Counted from the stretch's first letter, positions 35,743-46,490 are shown. The stretch is 64,000 nt of DNA from Siphonodentalium dalli (GCA_032622095.1 CP136067.1:80502705-80566704); one strand, 5' to 3'. Notes: generated by a model from the letters alone, not told the origin. Numbers and translations: made by a program.

Positions 35743-36254
35743 TCTCATATATATTTTGAAGACCTCTGTCTGTATGTTTGTATGTTTGTCTGTATGTTTG
35801 TATGTTTGTCATTTATACAAATCTACGATTCTCGACCGATCGGGACGAAACTTGGTACGTGTGTGTAGTTTGACCAGGCGGTGGACGTTGTCGTATTGGC
35901 GAGCCCGTGCGGCGCCCGCTTCGCGCATGCGCAGACGAGATCTCGGAAACTGGTGGAGCTATCGACTTCAAATTTGCTATGTGAATGTATCTTGCCCCGG
36001 ATACGAATTTTATCGGGTCGCCGAGCGCGTGCGACGCCAGCTTCGCGCATGCGCAGACCAGATCTCGGAAACGGGTGGAGCTATCGACTTGAAATTTGGT
36101 ATGTGAATGTATCTTGCCCCGGATATGAATTTTATCGGGTCGCCGAGCGACGCCAGCTTCGCGCATGCGCAGACCAGATCTCGGAAACGGGTAGAGCTAT
36201 CGACTTGAAATTTGGTTTTTGAATAGCCCGGACAACGTCGGGCTCATCGGCTAG
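35743..36254 (+). mobile_element. Helitron-like array unit 5
   Basis: Same head, leader, three core monomers (the last shortened), hairpin GCCCGGACAACGTCGGGC and CTAG at 36251-36254. Confidence 0.75.
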
Positions 36255-36804
36255 TCTCATATATATTTTGAAGACCTCTGTCTGTTTGTTTGTATGTTTG
36301 TATGTATGTTTGTCATTTATACAAATCTACGATTCTCGACCGATCGGGACCAAACTTGGTACGTGTGTGTAGTTTGACCAGGCGGTGGACGTTGTCGTAT
36401 TGGCGAGCCCGTGCGGCGCCCGCTTCGCGCATGCGCAGACGAGATCTCGGAAACGGGTGGAGCTATCGACTTGAAATTTGGTATGAGAATGTATCTTGCC
36501 CCGGATACGAATTTTATCGGGTCGCCGAGCCCGTGCGACGCCAGCTTCGCGCATGCGCAGACGAGATCTCGGAAACGGGTGGACCAAAAAAAGCGGGTAA
36601 AATTTAAAAAAGCACAATTAACTCATTGAAAAACAAAATAATTAACTCATTGAAAAACAAAATTAAATTAAAATTGTCATGTTTCTGACTATTGCCGAAA
36701 TTTGCTGCAAATTTATGCAGCACAAGTGTCTCGGAACCTGTTGCAATTGCTTTTTCGAACAAAGCCATGGGACGAATGCCGCCAGTGGCGGGCTAACCTG
36801 CTAG
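36255..36804 (+). mobile_element. Array unit 6 with a different 3' end
   Basis: Standard head and two core monomers, then a switch near 36583 into unrelated AT-rich sequence. It ends with a different perfect hairpin, CCGCCAGTGGCGG (about 36779-36791), then GCTAACCTG and CTAG at 36801-36804. This looks like an end swap between two Helitron-like families. Confidence 0.65.
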
Positions 36805-37542
36805 TCTATTATATATTTTGGAAGATCTGTGTGTGTGTGTGTGTGTGTGTCTGTCTGTAATCGATGGACTCAAAAACGGCCGAGCCGATTTCGATGAAAC
36901 TTGGTATGTGTTGGTATTTTCGGCTGGGGAGTGACATGGGCCTATTAATTTACCCGTGCGACGTGACCTTGACCTTGAAATCGGGTAATTTCAAGGTCAA
37001 ACGCCCGAATATCACGGGATTTAGATGAAACTTGGTATGTGGGGTTACTTTCGTATGGGGAGTCTCATAAGCATATTAATTTGCCCGTGCGACGTGACCT
37101 TGAAATCGGGTCATTTCAATGTCAAACGCCCGAATATCGCGGGATTTCGATGAAACTTGGTATGTGGGGGTACTTTCGTATGGGGAGTCTCATAAGCATA
37201 TTCATTTGCCTGTGCGACGTGACCTTGACCTTGTAATAGGGTCAATTCAAGGTCAAATCCCCAATTTTGATGGTATTTCGACGAAATTTTATACATAGGG
37301 TTACTTTTGTCCACTGGGTGTTTTGGACGGGTCAAATCGTGACCCCGACCTGACCTTGACCTTCAAAATGATCAATTCAAGGTCAAATCGGGTGAAACCG
37401 GATGGATTTAGACGGGTACTTTTGTCGGGTACTTTTGTTCGGGCAGTGTTTTGGACGGGTCAAATCGTGACCCCACTTGACCTTGGCCTTCAAAATAGAC
37501 AATTCAAGGTCAAAGCCCGGACGAAGTCGGGTCACCTTCTAG
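36805..37542 (+). mobile_element. Array unit 7, ~125-135-bp core family
   Basis: Begins TCTATTATATATTTTGGAAG, then a GT microsatellite (36831-36850). The core monomers carry 'GATGAAACTTGGTATGTG', 'CCCGTGCGACGTGACCTTGA' and later 'GTGTTTTGGACGGGTCAAAT', the last shared with the element at 8041. It ends with the hairpin CCCGGACGAAGTCGGG and CTAG at 37539-37542, followed by T. This closes the array. Confidence 0.7.
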
Positions 37543-37980
37543 TATATATATATTTCCACGACGCTCTCACCTCATAGTTCTAAACAGTAAACATGCAACC
37601 ATACTGTGAGATGAGCTGTGATGCTTGGCATATACACTGGATGTTAGTCCCCTGTCGATTCATGAATGTGCACTGAATTTATTTTATGACTTATATAGTT
37701 TATCATGGGAGTTGAAATTACCATGTGACGTGAATCGATATGGAAACACGCAGCTATTTATACAAACTTACAAAGCGTAATGGAACCAGAAAATCGAGGC
37801 CATTTCTCAAAATTCCGAGTTTTATAAAATGAAAGTGTCAATGACACTGTAGCTGAACATGGAAAATGAATAATTTCAAGTGTTTCGGTCAATGAAGTGA
37901 TTAGGAATGCGGAAAGTTGAAATATCTAAGTAATACTGGATTATCAACATGAAGATTTATAATTTTATATATAATATATA
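37543..37980. other. No feature seen
   Basis: No supported gene or repeat. Confidence 0.35.
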
Positions 37981-38930
37981 ATCCAAGATGGCCACCGGCG
38001 GCTATATGTTTTCCAATAAATATCCAAAACATTTGATAGCTCCCATCTAGTAGATCAATATCAAGATCAATATGAAGTTTGGTTATGATCGAATGAGGGA
38101 AGTGGACAGTAGGGTGTGCCAAATGATTTAGTCATGCAAAGAGTAAAATCCAAGATGGCTGCCGGCAGCCATGTTTTATGACAGAATGACCCCGAAATGA
38201 CTCGTTCCCATCTACTAATTGTCAATATTAACACCCATGCAAATTTCACGATGATCCGACCAAATGTACAACCTATAGTCCGTGCCAAAGGATTTAGTCA
38301 TGGAAAGATTAAAATTCAAGATGGCTGCCGACGGCCATGTTTTATGGCCGAATGACCCCAAAAATGAATCGTTCCCATCTACATGTCAATATTAACATCC
38401 ACGACAAATTTCATGATGATCAGTGACAGCCATGACAAATTTCACAATAATCCGACCAAAGGTACGACTTGATGCCCGTGCCAAATTAGGATTTAACCAT
38501 GCAAAGAGTCAAATCCAAGATGATCAGACGAATACTCCGGCCTGTAGCCCGTGCTAATGAATTGAATTTTGAAATCCAAGATGGCTGCATTATCCAACAT
38601 TATTCGTTCTCATCTACATATAAATGCCAACAGCCAGAATTCATAATGATCCGAACAAAGGTACGACTTGCAGCCCGTGCCAAAGGATTTAGTCATGCAA
38701 AGAGTAAAATCCAAGATTGCTGCCGGCAGCCATGTTTTATGATCGAATGACCCCAAAATGACTCGTTCCCATCTACATGTCAATGTAAACAGCTATGACA
38801 AATTTCATAATGATCCTAACAAATGTACGACCTGTACATAGCCCATGCTAAAGTAAATTGATGACGGACGCACACACGGACGACGGATACCAAGCCATGG
38901 CAATAGCTCAAACTTTACAAAGAAAAGTAA
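37981..38930 (+). mobile_element. 'CCAAGATGGCTGCC' tandem-core element, copy 1
   Basis: About five degenerate monomers of roughly 130-190 bp carry 'CCAAGATGGCTGCCGGCAGC', 'CATGTTTTATG', 'CTCGTTCCCATCTA', 'GACAAATTTCA' and 'CCCGTGCCAAAGGATTTAGT'. The block ends with GACGGACGCACACACGGACG followed by CCATGGCAATAGCTCAAAC. The same ending closes the block at 45780-46490, so both are copies of one element family. There is no coding capacity. Confidence 0.6.
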
Positions 38931-39045
38931 AACTAATACGAGTTATCCCTCTGTTAAAATATTATTCTAATTATAAGCGGTCAGTTGAACAGTATCCTGG
39001 TCCAGAACACACGGAACACTCAGACTCGGATTCATTGTCATTTTT

Positions 39046-39790
39046 TTTACATTTGAAAATTCGCAGCATTAGACATAAACTTGAGAAAATAACTCAGCGA
39101 CATTATCTGTTTCACTGAAACACACATTGACTCAATGTCCCCAACGGATGGAATGAGATTGAATGGGTATCAGGACCCAATTAGATACGACAGATCTAGT
39201 CATGGCGGGAGTATCGCAGTGTATTTTTCAGATCATAGCATCTGCCAGTTTCAAATCTGAATGGTATATTTGCCAACCATCTATATACATATAGTATCAC
39301 AACTTATGGGAAGCATATACCGGTATAACATATGTATATTGCTATCTCTCATCGTATACCACCATATATCATTGTTATTACTTAACTTTGTCTCATGTAA
39401 TCCGTCCATTTTGTCTTGTTATTCTGTATCCATGTACATTTGACCATATATGGTGTACCGTACAAATAAACACGATTGATTGATTGATTGCTATCGAGCG
39501 GAAACATTATTGGAATTTGATACGGTTTGCCTTGAAGTCCAAGATCTCCTGTTACCTGCTGTGTTTGTCCTATCGTTCTGAACAATTTTGTGACAGGGTC
39601 TACTGGGAACTTCTCGACACTGCTGTAGACACCGCTTTATATACAATTCCATGCACCTATACTTCTTATAGGTGACTTCAATTCAAATGATATAGACAAG
39701 TTCATTAACTACCGGTACATATCAGCCACAAAACGCAATGCTCACGTGGATATCAACTGGAAGAGGCGTCCCATTACTTTTACACTGTCC
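39046..39790 (+). mobile_element. Degenerate LINE endonuclease fragment
   Basis: Translation gives pieces of the apurinic-like endonuclease of non-LTR retrotransposons, in order. LKIRSIRHKLEKI is at the N-terminus (to ~39090). After a frameshift, DIICFTETHIDS and RYDRSSHGGSIAVYF lie in a frame open from 39099 to 39259. After an interruption at ~39260-39490, APILLIGDFNSNDIDKF lies near 39655-39705. The TETH, R-DRS-HGG-AVY and GDFN motifs are those of the family, which nicks target DNA for reverse transcription. Frameshifts and the interruption make this a dead copy, of a CR1/Jockey-like lineage by resemblance. Confidence 0.7.
39260..39490 (+). mobile_element. Short retroelement insertion inside the LINE fragment
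   Basis: This 230-bp segment separates two parts of the endonuclease and ends in a GATTGATTGATTGATTG tail (39473-39490), just after AATAAACAC. A tetranucleotide tail is typical of the 3' end of a LINE or SINE. It therefore looks like a small retroelement 3' end inserted in the older LINE. The exact start is uncertain. Confidence 0.4.
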
Positions 39791-40744
39791 GAAATACAAT
39801 ATATATATATATATATATATTATTATAACATTAGATCTACAATGGCCGACCGCCGTAGACGTGTAAACATTACCGTAATTTCAGAACATTCTCTTTGGAG
39901 ATTACAGTCTAGGCGATGATAGTATCGAAAGAGTTCAACCATGCATTTCACAATCTGACCCCGAGTTGATACACATCTTCCAGTGTCCCGACCAAACACC
40001 ACAGCTTACCCTGTACAAACATATTCCCACCACTCATGTTGCATGCATAAATTACTCAACCCTATAGCTCCCACATGAAATTATAAGGAACACCAACCGT
40101 GGCGCCATCTGCAAACGTAATTATCTAACACTTAAACGAAATATGCGATATCATACGGAGGGAGGTTCTTTATAACTAAGTTGCATAACTTGTGCTTCAA
40201 TCCCCAGCGGTTGCTCCCCATCGTTCATTGCCTCCACATCATCATATAATTGCCATTACTTTATATATTTGGAGACACAATAAATATGTTACAAACATGT
40301 TGAGCAATAAAAAACAGAAATTATATAATAATAGCTTCACCAATCACCAGTGATTTTGCCAAATGTAAGGGCAATTATTTAAACGGACATGGCTCGTTCG
40401 AACCCCAAAATTATGTATAGTTAATTTGTTGACAGGTATTTCAAAAGACACCTACGCGGAACACTTCCGAACAAATTCGACGATATATATCACTGAAAAT
40501 ACGTTTTGTTTCTTATATTTTTTCGATAAATTTGAGATCGCTTCGATTGGGCCGGTTCGAATGTTATAATCAGAGGGCGCGTATAAATGCACATATAGAC
40601 CATGGAACGTAAATGTAGAGATGTCTTCGCTCTGAATCGTTTATGATACCAAATAATTTTGATGATTAAAACAAAGAGAAATCAGTGCGTGAAGTTTTTA
40701 AATAGTTTCATGTTAACACAAAGCAACAAGCGAGACCACCAAGT
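39791..40744. other. No clear feature; possible further LINE debris
   Basis: An AT microsatellite lies at about 39798-39820. The rest may include decayed sequence downstream of the endonuclease, but I see no reverse-transcriptase motif. Confidence 0.3.
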
Positions 40745-40945
40745 CGCAGCCATATTGAATTCATCCGCGGTTTAAGTGCTACAGGTCAAAGTTCTGGAGG
40801 TCCATTCCATATAATATGGAATTCGTGAATATTCAAAAGCTCCATATATGGAATTCATGAATATTCAAAACTCCATATATGGAATAAACCTCCAGAACTT
40901 TGACCTGTATCACTTATTGGATGGATTCAATATGGCCGTGACTTA
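40745..40945. mobile_element. 200-bp hairpin MITE
   Basis: CATATTGAATTCATCC near 40750 pairs with GGATGGATTCAATATG near 40920. GGTCAAAGTTCTGGAGG pairs with CCTCCAGAACTTTGACC further inside. Between them is a short palindromic centre with the repeated ATATGGAATTC. The structure is a foldback with ~75-bp arms and no coding capacity. Confidence 0.7.
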
Positions 40946-41429
40946 GTGACAGGACTTATATAGTTTTTTTTCCAGACAGTCGCACGTTTTTTTCCGTATC
41001 CGATTCCATAATTGCAATGAATACAAATTGTTTAAATAGTGTTGGGGTCCCGAACATTGTGTTCGAAGTGGTATTTTTATGACTTCAGTGCGACTGCTAG
41101 AAAGGTATATAGTTCATGTATGTGTCGATCTATTCCGATACCGGGAACAATTCAAAAGCAAATATTATAAGGTATATTTTGGAGCACAAACTGCCATGTA
41201 CATTCTATTAGATTAGATTATTTATTGGTAATTATTATTTATTGGCAAAGATGACATATGCATATGATTTAAATGAGAAATATAAACAGGGATGTAATTG
41301 TGGTATACAACTTGAATATATTTTAAAAGTAAAAAAACAAATCTTTAAATAATATTTTTTTAAATTGAGCAAGGAGTTCAATCTAATTTTTATTTTCATA
41401 AAAGGGCCATAACGCAATTCGTGAATTCG
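40946..41429. other. No feature seen
   Basis: AT-rich sequence without supported structure. Confidence 0.35.
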
Positions 41430-41960
41430 CACATAGCCACCACATGGGCAGATGGCGGGACAAAAAAAAACATTCCTTTGGGGTGGGGGATAACTCAAGA
41501 ACAGAAACAACAGCAAATGACGTCATCGATCACTCTTTTGAAAGCATTGTGGCGAACCTCTATATATACCAAATTTCATTCAGATCCGTTTCAGATATTT
41601 TCATAGCTGATATATTCAGGCGGATTGGGCAAATTAAACGGCAAAGATTTCAAGATAAACAAAGAAGGATAACTCTAGATTGGATAATGCGAACAAAATA
41701 ATGTTGAATGAAAGCAGTCACAATGGCGACTTCATACCAAATTTCATTCAGATCCAATTAGACATATGCCCGGATGGACAGAAAACCACTATTTCCAAAT
41801 CAACAAAGAAGTATAACTCTAGAGCGGAAACATGAACAATGTCATTGAGTTGTCTTTTGAAAGTACTCGCAATGCCGAACTGCTGAGATGTATGCCCATA
41901 TGCATTTGGATGGACACACAATTGTTATTTACCGGATTTTGTCCTCTTAAAAGTTGGGTT
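41430..41960 (+). mobile_element. 'GGATAACTCT' tandem-core element, copy 1
   Basis: Two to three degenerate monomers carry 'ACAAAGAAGGATAACTCTAG', 'CTTTTGAAAG', 'ATACCAAATTTCATTCAGAT' and 'GGATGGACAG'. The family recurs at 53990-54361, 59641-59770 and 62800-63050, with GACGGA-type ends. No protein is encoded. Confidence 0.55.
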
Positions 41961-42032
41961 GGTCATTTGAAATAAAAATAAAACTATAATTGCATGTTGA
42001 AACATCAAAATGGTTTTCAATCGATTTATAGC

Positions 42033-42432
42033 TTAACCCTTTACCCAACTAAACGGCCCTGTGCCAATGCATTCTCTTATATATGCGAGTCGACCATAGG
42101 TCGCCTCGCATATATAAGAGAATGCATTGGCTTAACACATTAAAAATTATAAAATTGTTAAAGAATGTAAGAAAAAATGGTAAAAAGTGTTAAAAAAAGA
42201 TTTTTTTTAGGCCAATGCATTCTCTTATATATGCGAGGCGACCTATGGTCGACTCGCATATATAAGAGAATGCATTGGCACAGGGCATAACTGTAACTAT
42301 CACAATGTGGTCAAGGAGCCGGTTCCAATGATATCCATATTTGTATGGTTCTATTGAGACAGACCGAAGATATTTTAGGCTGTTGAAGCTTTATTTGGCC
42401 GGTTTTGGCCGGTTTGTTGGGTAAAGGGTTAA
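42033..42432. mobile_element. piggyBac-like TTAA MITE made of two palindromes
   Basis: TTAA at 42033-42036 and 42429-42432 flanks inverted repeats that begin CCCTTTACCCAAC and run on to CGGCC. TTAA duplication with CCCTTT-type termini is the mark of piggyBac elements. Inside are two 69-bp near-perfect palindromes, 42063-42131 and 42211-42279. Each runs GCCAATGCATTCTCTTATAT to its own complement, and the second is the exact reverse complement of the first. An AT-rich 79-bp spacer separates them. No transposase is encoded. Confidence 0.75.
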
Positions 42433-42539
42433 AACAAGGCTTTGGTTGTTGGGTGTTGTAACGTGTTCTTCCTCGTTGGTATGGCTTGCATTCATTATAC
42501 TGACTATTATAAGCTGGGATCGAGTAGATTGATCCACCC

Positions 42540-42924
42540 AATGTGTCCAGGAATTTTGCCGAATCGGTGACTTCCTCACCATGTACGGATCTTTAACGTG
42601 TGAACATTTTTGCACACGAGACAGCCTTTACCGTCGGCTCTCGATCTGACGGTGTGCATAGAGTAGTGTCATCCATGACCATGAAATTCCGAGAGTAACA
42701 GAGGTACCAAATTTAGGATGTATCTTTCAAATTTGTCTGGATTCTTTTTGCTTATGGAATCGTTCTCAGAGCACTGATCATGACACCGATGGTTGATTTG
42801 TGATGCCTATGCAGATGGCGACACAAAGTCCGACTGATACCGTGTCAGATTCGAGCCCTCTACTGCATTGAAAGTGTAGCTCAGAGGTCGGCACCCTAAC
42901 CAACTGAGCTATATCCGCTCATCC
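42540..42924 (-). mobile_element. tRNA-derived SINE, minus strand
   Basis: On the minus strand from 42924, the head GGATGAGCGGATATAGCTCA resembles a tRNA. An A box TAGCTCAGTTGG is at 42900-42911 and a B box GGCTCGAATCT at 42847-42857. The body includes 'GTGTGCAAAAATGTTCACAC' and GTTAAAGATCC, phrases I associate with metazoan SINE bodies. The 3' end is not clearly bounded. A functional tRNA is unlikely, because the arms between the boxes do not fold cleanly and the sequence continues as a SINE. Confidence 0.65.
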
Positions 42925-43149
42925 TTGGTTGTAACATGCAGGTATGCATCAGCAAATAATGGTTTAAACAAGATAGTCAATAACTGTGAAGTCGCTCAGG
43001 GTCATCACCTTGAAATTTCTAATTGCAGACCAGTCCTACATGTAAGTTCACAAAATTCCTTTTACAAATCCCTCTTAGGTTGGAATTTTACAACTGCTAC
43101 TTCAAGCTCTCCTACTTTTGGAAATTTCCAACCAGTCATCACCCATAAA

Positions 43150-43440
43150 GTTAAAATTTGTGGCAACCTGTCCAATAATGTAAATGTTGGATGTTCGATT
43201 GGTGGAACTGCAGTTAATCACCTATGCTACGTGGACGATATGTGTCTGACTGCACCCTTAATCTCGGGGCTAAGGGACCCTGCTGTCAATATTGAATCCA
43301 AGGCTATAAAACTAGACTTGCTGTATAATACAATAAAAAAAATTGCTATGTCATTTATTCCATTTATGCAGATGTAACGCAAATGTGTGTTTGTGCATGA
43401 CAGTGTATTATCGTTTTGTATGATCAGACGCAAGAGTGTG
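43150..43440 (+). mobile_element. LINE reverse-transcriptase fragment
   Basis: Within the frame 42925-43377, residues about 85-118 read NNVNVGCSIGGTAVNHLCYV then DDMCLTAPLISGLR. This is the catalytic YxDD region of a non-LTR reverse transcriptase (YVDD here). Residues 130-147 (DLLYNTIKKIAMSFIP) match the following conserved stretch. A stop follows at 43375, and earlier residues are unrelated. It is a fragment of a CR1/Jockey-like LINE, separate from the endonuclease piece at 39 kb. Confidence 0.7.
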
Positions 43441-44719
43441 TACAACTTTAGGGAATGAGTGAGCAAATTGCTGAATAGTATATATCAGTCTGATAAATAT
43501 CCAAATTCCATCTCATTACTTTCATCTATGTCTGAAGACACCGGGATTCAATCTGATTTCAGAGATGAAGGGGGGGATTCCCTTTTTTTGTGAAATAATT
43601 AGTATTCATAAGGCAGTGTTTATCATTGCGATACACACATAGATCTACACGTGCGCCTGAGGTCATGTAAACATTTAAGAGTAGTCACTCATTCTCTAAC
43701 CAATTTCCGTGCAATAAAATGCTCTCAAGGTTAATTGGTTCACTGTACATGCAGAATACAAGTTTCACAATTCAGATGCTATATAATAAAGAACAACGTA
43801 ATGAAAATATAGCGATAAGCACACTATAATAAATCTTATTGAGATGTACCTCGGTCATGTTGCATCATCTCCTTATTTACAATACGCGCTTGGAATTTAC
43901 TACTCAGTTGTAATGATCCTTATTTGGCACGTGACGTAATATCCATAGGTTAGGAGAAAATACTATTTTCTTGAATATCTTGGCAAATACAATTCTATTA
44001 TGTATACTTGTTCTGTCTGAACATTTCCCAATCATGAATAAACGTAAGTTAGTTGTGATTTTGAACATAATGACGTTTGGTCAGTTAAGATACGTGATGC
44101 TAACGTGTAGTTCATACAATAACTTCATGAGATTGCAGTCAAATGCCGCAGGTGTGGCTTGTATGAATGAGTGAAAATTAATTGAATTTGCAGGAAGCTA
44201 TTCATTGGTCAAGCAAGGAATTGCTCGCTGCGTGTTGGCTAGATTTCTCTCGTTTGGAATAATTTTAACCATGAGAGTCCTCAGATCGTAAGTTGATTGA
44301 AATGAAACACGGTCTGATTTTTGTTAGACTGAGTATATATCAGTCTGATGCAGTTATTGTCCACTACTTCAGAATGTGAAAAGATATATATAAACATTAT
44401 ATTTAATTTTTTTCTAGAAAACAAGCACTTGCACTGTTATAAATGCTCTAGCTTTTCAACGAGGCCATTATGATGATAGTGATTAATTTCTGGAAGATCT
44501 AAATTTTGATATATTTGCGATGACTATATATCCATATTGAAATAAGCCATTTATATGCCACTTCAACCCTTTATTTACCAAATGGATTCTCCCATTAGTT
44601 ATAAAAGTATATATTGGAATGGTCTATTATTCATCTGTAGCCAGAGGAGTGTTCAGAAGAAAAAAACAAGTGCATCACAGAGGATCCTCACAAAGGTGGC
44701 TTTCCACTGAGGTTAATTA
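43441..44719. other. No supported gene; repeat fragments
   Basis: 'AGTATATATCAGTCTGAT' occurs at about 43478 and 44334. About 44582-44637 resembles 11232-11296. Nothing else can be supported. Confidence 0.35.
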
Positions 44720-45640
44720 TGCCCCCGATCTCCGATGGAGATTTGGGGGTATATAGTGGAGCCCTCCGTCCGTCCGTCCTTCCTTCCGTCCTTCCGTCCG
44801 TACGAACGTTTCAACTCATAACTTTGGTTTCGCTAACTCAATTCAGTTGATCTTTGGTATGCTAATAGACCAGCCGGGGGGACAAGATTTCCCCATAACT
44901 GCGGTTTCGTCCGCCCATTTTTTCCAGAGTTACGCCCCTTTTTGGACTTAGAAAATTGTCGACCCATACGAACGTTTCAACTCATAACTTTGGTTTCGCT
45001 AACTCAATTCAGTTGATCTTTGGTATGCTAATAGACCAGCCGGGGGACAAGATTTCCCCTTAACTGCGGTTTCGTCCGCCCATTTTTTCCAGAGTTACGC
45101 CCCTTTTTGGACTTAGAAAATTGTCCGTACGAACGTTTCAACTCATAACTTTGGTTTCGCTAACTCAATTCAGTTGATCTTTGGTATGCTAATAGACGAG
45201 CCGGGGGGACAAGATTTCCCCATAACTGCGGTTTCGTCCGCCCATTTTTCCAGAGTTACGCCCCTTTTTGGACTTAGAAAATTCAGTTTTCTGTGGCATA
45301 CGAACGTTTCAACTCATAACTTTGGTTTCGCTAATTCAATTCAGTTGATATTTGGTATGCCGATAGACCAGCCGGGGGGACAAGATTTCCCCATAGCCGT
45401 GGTTTCGTCCGCCCATTTTTTCCAGAGTTACGCCCCTTTTTGGACTTAGAAAATTCAGGTTTTCTGCTACTTTTTTGGGTTTCCAGATGATAACTTGATT
45501 TTGGATCGTTTACTCATGAATAACATAACTTTACAAAGTGCCATTTAATAAGCATTTGCACAAAAATAAGAAAAATCCTCTCTGATTGTACAGTCGGGGG
45601 CGTTACCTCCGCCCAGCGGTGCACTTGTTAATTTATTTTC
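44720..45640 (+). mobile_element. ~170-bp tandem-core element
   Basis: The head GCCCCCGATCTCCGATGGAG with its complementary TTTGGGGG, then CCGTCCGT microsatellite (44766-44800), then four monomers of about 150-180 bp. Each carries 'CGAACGTTTCAACTCATAAC', 'GTTGATCTTTGGTATGCTAA', 'CAGCCGGGGGGACAAGATTT' and 'GAGTTACGCCCCTTTTTGGA'. It closes with AGTCGGGGGCGTTACCTCCG and 'CAGCGGTGCACTTGT'. The monomers are highly similar, which suggests recent amplification or conversion. Confidence 0.65.
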
Positions 45641-45779
45641 TGACGTGGCTGAATTGAAAGATGTCTTAATCTGGCCTGTGATGACTGATGTATTAATTCA
45701 TCCCATCGTTATATACAAAAGATCTTTCACATCCCATCTAAGACAGCGATACAGGGATGGGTGTATTTTAAACTCTAAA

Positions 45780-46490
45780 GACCAAAACTTCGGAAAATGA
45801 AAGTGGACTGTAGCTCAACTTAAGGATATTTAAGCATGAAAGAATAAAATCCAAGATGGCTGTCATGTTTTTCATCGTAAATCGTTCAAATTAACTCCTA
45901 TCTAGAGGTGATCCTAAACATGCCTGTAAATTTTCAAGATCATTACTCCAATAATTGTGGGCTGCAGGGTGTACAGATTGATTAAAATGGGAAATCCAAG
46001 ATGGCTGCTGGTGGACATGTTTTTATACGAAATTTGTAAAAATTTATTATTCCCATCTGGAGGTCACCCTGAATATCCATATAATGTTTGGTATGATCGG
46101 ATGAGTGATGTGGGGTGTTGGGTGTGCCAAATGATTTAGTGATACAAAGAGTAAAATCTAAGATGGCTGCAGTGACAATGTTTTATATCGAAAATCGCTC
46201 AAATTCAATAGCACCCATCTGGAGGTTATTCTAAACATGCCTACAGGGTGTGCCGATGAATTTAAATGTGATATCAAAGATGGTTGCTGGTGGCCATGTT
46301 TTTTTTTTAATTTCGAAAAATTTAATATGTCCCATCTAGTCATCACCCCGAAGATCCATGAGAAATTTGTTGACGATTGGATGAGGGATATGGTGTGTAG
46401 GTTGTGCTGAAGGAAATTGTTGATGGACACAGACGAGTGGTGCCAACCCATGGTAATAGCTCAAACTTGACTTTGTCAAGTTGAGCTAAA
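45780..46490 (+). mobile_element. 'CCAAGATGGCTGCC' tandem-core element, copy 2
   Basis: Degenerate monomers carry 'CCAAGATGGCTGCTGGTGG', 'CATCTGGAGGT' and 'GTGTGCCAAATGATTTAGTG'. It closes with CCATGGTAATAGCTCAAACT then TGACTTTGTCAAGTTGAGCT, a hairpin in which AACTTGAC and GTCAAGTT pair. It is the same family as 37981-38930. Confidence 0.6.

Noticed and set aside
33331-36629. Numerous 60-158-codon frames with RACADEISETGGAIDLKF or MREAGVARARR motifs
   Set aside because: Both motifs are translations of the two strands of the same 122-bp Helitron-like core monomer. They repeat with the monomer, so they are not genes.
42840-42924. Functional tRNA gene on the minus strand
   Set aside because: The A and B boxes are present, but the intervening arms do not form a clean cloverleaf and the sequence continues into a SINE body.
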